From an uncultured Eggerthellaceae bacterium (GTDB lineage Bacteria > Actinomycetota > Coriobacteriia > Coriobacteriales > Eggerthellaceae), in the NCBI GenBank assembly GCA_910577495.1, contig CAJTML010000089.1, positions 1 to 8,808 on the forward strand: a stretch of DNA of 8,808 nt. The letters are read 5' to 3'. Positions 6,182 through 8,808 of the stretch are shown here, piece after piece; the stretch's first letter is position 1; the number at the start of each line of letters is the position of its first letter. The translations under genes were made by a program, and so were the position numbers. Under the pieces are notes generated by a model that saw only the letters and a program-made list of their open reading frames with translations, did no database searches and was not told the DNA's origin.

Positions 6182-7306
6182 TTAGCGCTGCTGACGCTTC
6201 AAGAAGTCCGGGATGTAGTCCTCGTCGTCAAAACGACCGGTGGTCTTGGTCATATCAGGACGCGAAACCGACGTGCTGGTCAGCGTTGGCTCCGGCGTGG
6301 TGGTCTGCTCAAACAGGCCGCCGCGCAGTGAATCAAAACCACCCTGACGTGATTGGTTCATCTTGAAGCCCGTTGCAATAACGGTGATGCGAACCGCGTC
6401 GCCCATCTCTTCGTCAATGATTTGACCATAGATGATGTTTGCATTCTCATCAGCGCACGCCTCAACGGTACGAGCTGCCTCATCAACTTCGGTCAGCGTC
6501 AGATCAGGACCGCCCGCAATTGAGAACAGCACGCGAGAAGCACCCGCAATGGAGGCCTCCAGCAAGTTTGAGTTGGTAGCTTGCTGAGCCGCATCCAGCG
6601 CGCGATTCTCACCAGATGAGATACCGATGCCCATCATAGCGGTGCCCGCATCCTTCATAACGGTGCGGATGTCAGCGAAGTCAAGGTTGATAACACCCGG
6701 GATAGTAATGAGGTCAGTCACGCCTTGAATGCCCTGGCGAAGCGTGTCGTCAGCAATGCGGAAGGCATCCAGCATGCTGGTCTTTTTGTCCACGATCTCC
6801 AGCAAACGGTCATTGGGGATAACAATGAGCGTGTCAACTTTTTGAGACAGCAGGTCAATACCCTGCTCTGCCTGGTTGCGACGCGTACGACCCTCAAACG
6901 AGAACGGCTTGGTCACAATACCAACCGTCAGAGCGCCAATTTCTTCGCGCGCAATTTCTGCGATGATCGGTGCAGCACCCGTACCGGTACCGCCGCCTTC
7001 ACCTGCGGTAACAAATACCATATCCGCTTCAGCAAGCGCCTCGCGAATTTCGTTGCGGCTCTCTTCAGCTGCCTGGCAACCCACCTCAGGGTTTGCGCCA
7101 GCGCCCAAGCCGCGCGTCAACTCTTCGCCGATGTGGATGGTGCGATCGGCGTCTGACATAAGAAGTGCCTGACGATCTGTGTTGATAGCGATAAACTCAA
7201 CGCCTTTAACGCCGGCTTCAACCATGCGGTTAACAGCATTCGTGCCGCCACCACCAACACCAACGACTTTAATAACCGCCAAGTCTTCCCCAATGTTTTT
7301 TGGCAT
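6182..7306 (-). CDS. ftsZ: FtsZ, tubulin-like cell-division GTPase
   Basis: FtsZ polymerises with GTP into the cytokinetic Z-ring and recruits the divisome. The 374-residue product has GVGGGGTNAVNRM near the N-terminus (16-28), the tubulin signature GGGTGTG at 104-110, and the T7 synergy loop NLDFAD at 207-212 with catalytic Asp209 and Asp212. Its short C-terminal linker (about 318-360) leads to the conserved tail peptide DYIPDFLK (363-370), the docking site for SepF. A GGAGG lies 5 nt before the ATG at 7306, which fixes the start. Upstream codons in frame would run into ftsQ and have no FtsZ similarity. A 175-nt gap with a promoter separates it from ftsQ. SepF, its likely membrane anchor, is three genes downstream. 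Confidence 0.99.
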   Translation of the reverse strand: MPKNIGEDLAVIKVVGVGGGGTNAVNRMVEAGVKGVEFIAINTDRQALLMSDADRTIHIGEELTRGLGAGANPEVGCQAAEESRNEIREALAEADMVFVTAGEGGGTGTGAAPIIAEIAREEIGALTVGIVTKPFSFEGRTRRNQAEQGIDLLSQKVDTLIVIPNDRLLEIVDKKTSMLDAFRIADDTLRQGIQGVTDLITIPGVINLDFADIRTVMKDAGTAMMGIGISSGENRALDAAQQATNSNLLEASIAGASRVLFSIAGGPDLTLTEVDEAARTVEACADENANIIYGQIIDEEMGDAVRITVIATGFKMNQSRQGGFDSLRGGLFEQTTTPEPTLTSTSVSRPDMTKTTGRFDDEDYIPDFLKRQQR

Positions 7307-7311
7307 CGTTT

Positions 7312-7316
7312 CCTCC
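7312..7316 (-). promoter_or_regulatory. Shine-Dalgarno of ftsZ
   Basis: GGAGG lies 5 nt before the ATG at 7306 on the minus strand. It settles the FtsZ start against the longer open frame that extends back into ftsQ. Confidence 0.85.
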
Positions 7317-7374
7317 ACACCTGCTACGTTTATACAGCTTGACACTGCGTTAGTTGTCTGCACAATAAGCAAAC

Positions 7375-7403
7375 ATTGTACACGAACACATACGCAATGC
7401 AAA
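7375..7403 (-). promoter_or_regulatory. Probable ftsZ promoter
   Basis: On the minus strand TTTGCA (7403-7398) and TACAAT (7380-7375) are 17 nt apart, with four and five of six consensus matches. Transcription would begin near 7368, about 62 nt before the ftsZ ATG. A second -10-like TATAAA lies downstream near 7328-7333 but has no good -35. An internal ftsZ promoter is common and would allow ftsZ and its followers to be expressed above ftsQ. Confidence 0.6.
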
Positions 7404-7481
7404 CGTAATAAACCACAATGACAAGGAGAAATACATATCTGCCGAGCGGCGGCAAAGACATGGCGAAATGCGCGGGCGCGT

Positions 7482-8594
7482 CTAGAGCGATCTCCACGTG
7501 GGACGATCAACCGTGCGCACATTAATATAAGCCACGCCATCAGGGTGTTCGTCCATAATCTCTAAGCACACACGCTCTTTTTCGCGAATGTTTTCAGCGG
7601 TACCAAAGACAATGTCTGGCCCATCTTTAATCGTGAGGGTGGTTGATTCGGGATCTGTTGCCTTCACCGAAGTTACGCGATCAGCCAGCTCAGTGGTCAA
7701 TCCATCAACAACGGCAAGTGCGTTGTTGACGTTGGCATCGGTGCAGTACTGCCCCACCTCAGCCTCGGTGCCATACGGCACATCAATGATATGGAGCGTT
7801 TCTTCGACATCTTTATAGATGGTTGATGAGGTGCGCGCGGCTGCCTCGGTACCCGCTTTCGGAATGGGCATCAGCCACATACCGTCAGAGGCAATTGCCC
7901 AGGCCTGCGTGCTTTTTGCGTCTTGCGTAGGCACTTCCACAATAGCAGCAACCGTGCGCTCGGTCACCGAGATCTCAAGGGTGTTGGGAAAGATGCGATT
8001 CACGCTCACGTCTTCCACCCATGCATCGCGCAGAAGCGAGTTTTTGATACCCGCCGCATCAACGCGCAGAAGCGTTGTTCCTACGGGCACACCCGCAAGC
8101 GCTTGCATCTCTTCGGTGGTCAAGTGCTCTACACCTTGGATGTTGACTTCTTCGATAGTAAACAAGCTGGAGTTATAGACCGCAACCGCACCAATAGCAA
8201 GCGCGCTGACCAAAGCGGCAATGACCCCCAAAAAGACAAGGTAGCGCTGGTAGCGTCGCTTCACGCGGGCGTTGCGCTTGGTGCGTTCGATATCCCCGAT
8301 GCGAACTGAACTCACCTGTGGCGTGCGCGAAGGATTGACGCTGCGAACAGGAGCGGTTGGGCGCGGGGTGCGCGAGCGCGTCGACTGAGATGAGCGCGCA
8401 GGTGCTGACGCGGGCGCAAAACCACGTGATGAGGTGCGCGACGCGCCACGAGACACGGTGCGCGCCGAAGCGGCACGCGAAGCGCCCTTTGTCTTGGATT
8501 TTGTGCGCGCGGTCTGCTGTTTTGAGGCGCGCGGAGCTTTGGGTTGCTTACGCGAACCCGAGGAAGCGGACTTCCGGTTTAAGCTTGACGCCAT
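7482..8594 (-). CDS. ftsQ: FtsQ/DivIB divisome protein with a long basic cytoplasmic tail
   Basis: FtsQ is a bitopic membrane protein that joins FtsB and FtsL and links early to late divisome assembly. Of its 370 residues, 1-117 are cytoplasmic, Ser/Arg/Lys/Ala-rich and probably disordered. They hold 31 Arg/Lys, with no acidic residue in the first 100. A single transmembrane segment covers about 118-140. The POTRA domain follows at about 145-215 (FTIEEVNIQGVEHLTTEEM, then VSVNRIFPNTLEISVTER), and then the extracytoplasmic beta domain. The ATG at 8594 is chosen because the basic tail starts cleanly there. The Shine-Dalgarno is mediocre (AAGGTG, 10 nt away), and the start overlaps murB by 47 nt. 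An ATG at 8627 is possible but less likely. Confidence 0.93.
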   Translation of the reverse strand: MASSLNRKSASSGSRKQPKAPRASKQQTARTKSKTKGASRAASARTVSRGASRTSSRGFAPASAPARSSQSTRSRTPRPTAPVRSVNPSRTPQVSSVRIGDIERTKRNARVKRRYQRYLVFLGVIAALVSALAIGAVAVYNSSLFTIEEVNIQGVEHLTTEEMQALAGVPVGTTLLRVDAAGIKNSLLRDAWVEDVSVNRIFPNTLEISVTERTVAAIVEVPTQDAKSTQAWAIASDGMWLMPIPKAGTEAAARTSSTIYKDVEETLHIIDVPYGTEAEVGQYCTDANVNNALAVVDGLTTELADRVTSVKATDPESTTLTIKDGPDIVFGTAENIREKERVCLEIMDEHPDGVAYINVRTVDRPTWRSL

Positions 8595-8808
8595 AGCACT
8601 CAAACACCTTCGTTTGCACCAGATCAATCAGAGCTACCACATCATGCGCGGTTGCCCTTCCTTCATTCACAATAAAGTTTGCATGCATGTCTGACACACA
8701 TGCTCCCCCCACGCGCAAGCCCTTGCAACCAGCACCATCAATGAGCTGGCCAGCTGATCCATCAGGCGGGTTAATAAACATCGACCCACACGATGCCACG
8801 CTTAACGG
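8548..8808 (-). CDS. murB: UDP-N-acetylenolpyruvoylglucosamine reductase, C-terminal part
   Basis: MurB reduces UDP-GlcNAc-enolpyruvate to UDP-MurNAc with NADPH and FAD, the second committed step of peptidoglycan precursor synthesis. Only the last 86 residues are in the window and the frame is open to the right edge. They show the C-terminal substrate-binding domain: SCGSMFINP (the GSxF serine is the family's proton donor), AGQLIDGAGCKG, GGACVSDMHANFIVN and a closing VKLKPEVRFLG. The usual Lys in FKNP is Ile here. The gene overlaps the start of ftsQ by 47 nt, which fits the murB-ftsQ-ftsZ order of actinobacterial dcw clusters. Confidence 0.95.
   Translation of the reverse strand, partial: PLSVASCGSMFINPPDGSAGQLIDGAGCKGLRVGGACVSDMHANFIVNEGRATAHDVVALIDLVQTKVFECYGVKLKPEVRFLGFA

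Noticed and set aside
5831..6331. 166-codon plus-strand open frame across pgeF and ftsZ
   Set aside because: It is antisense to two conserved genes, and its composition is that expected of a complementary-strand shadow.
7441..7457. GC-rich inverted repeat after ftsQ as a terminator
   Set aside because: The stem is only about five base pairs and no T-run follows in the direction of transcription.
7307..7540. Upstream in-frame extension of ftsZ reaching into ftsQ
   Set aside because: The extra 78 residues are Cys/Arg-rich and unlike FtsZ, and they overlap ftsQ. The GGAGG 5 nt before the ATG at 7306 gives the canonical start.

Overview
The window is one minus-strand block that reads from right to left. 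It is the distal part of a dcw-type cell-division and cell-wall cluster, followed by the start of a large secreted surface protein. In transcription order the genes are murB (3' end only), ftsQ, ftsZ, pgeF (ylmD/yfiH), yggS (ylmE), sepF (ylmF), proC, yggT (ylmG), divIVA, an intrinsic terminator, and then a promoter and an open-ended gene for an exported Gly/Thr/Ser-rich protein that runs off the left edge. No credible gene lies on the plus strand, and I see no RNA genes, mobile elements or CRISPR arrays.

The order murB-ftsQ-ftsZ-pgeF-yggS-sepF-(proC)-yggT-divIVA, with no ylmH, points to an actinobacterium rather than Bacillus. The moderate GC content (about 58-67% in two sampled rows of the cluster, about 42-50% in rows of the surface gene), proC inside the cluster, and the type of surface protein next door suggest Coriobacteriia. 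That placement is inference from gene order and protein style, not from a search.

Region by region: 8548-8808 is the MurB C-terminus, which overlaps ftsQ by 47 nt. A 175-nt gap upstream of ftsZ carries a good sigma-70-type promoter. From ftsZ to divIVA the genes are tightly packed: 25 nt, 1 nt, 115 nt, a 1-nt overlap, a 7-nt overlap and 44 nt. This implies cotranscription and translational coupling. A strong terminator follows divIVA at 1550-1578. The 320-nt gap at 1290-1609 holds that terminator, a near-consensus promoter and three other inverted repeats ahead of the surface gene.

Functionally, MurB makes UDP-MurNAc for peptidoglycan. FtsQ, FtsZ and SepF build and anchor the division machinery, YggT is a small membrane protein linked to the same locus, and DivIVA marks poles and septa. 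PgeF edits muropeptide composition, YggS manages pyridoxal phosphate, and ProC makes proline. The most unusual visible features are the partial surface protein with its elaborate leader, and the strongly charged, extended disordered regions in FtsQ (basic) and SepF (acidic, then Ala/Ser-rich). The rest is a well-known gene neighbourhood, and I do not see a clearly new multi-gene system.
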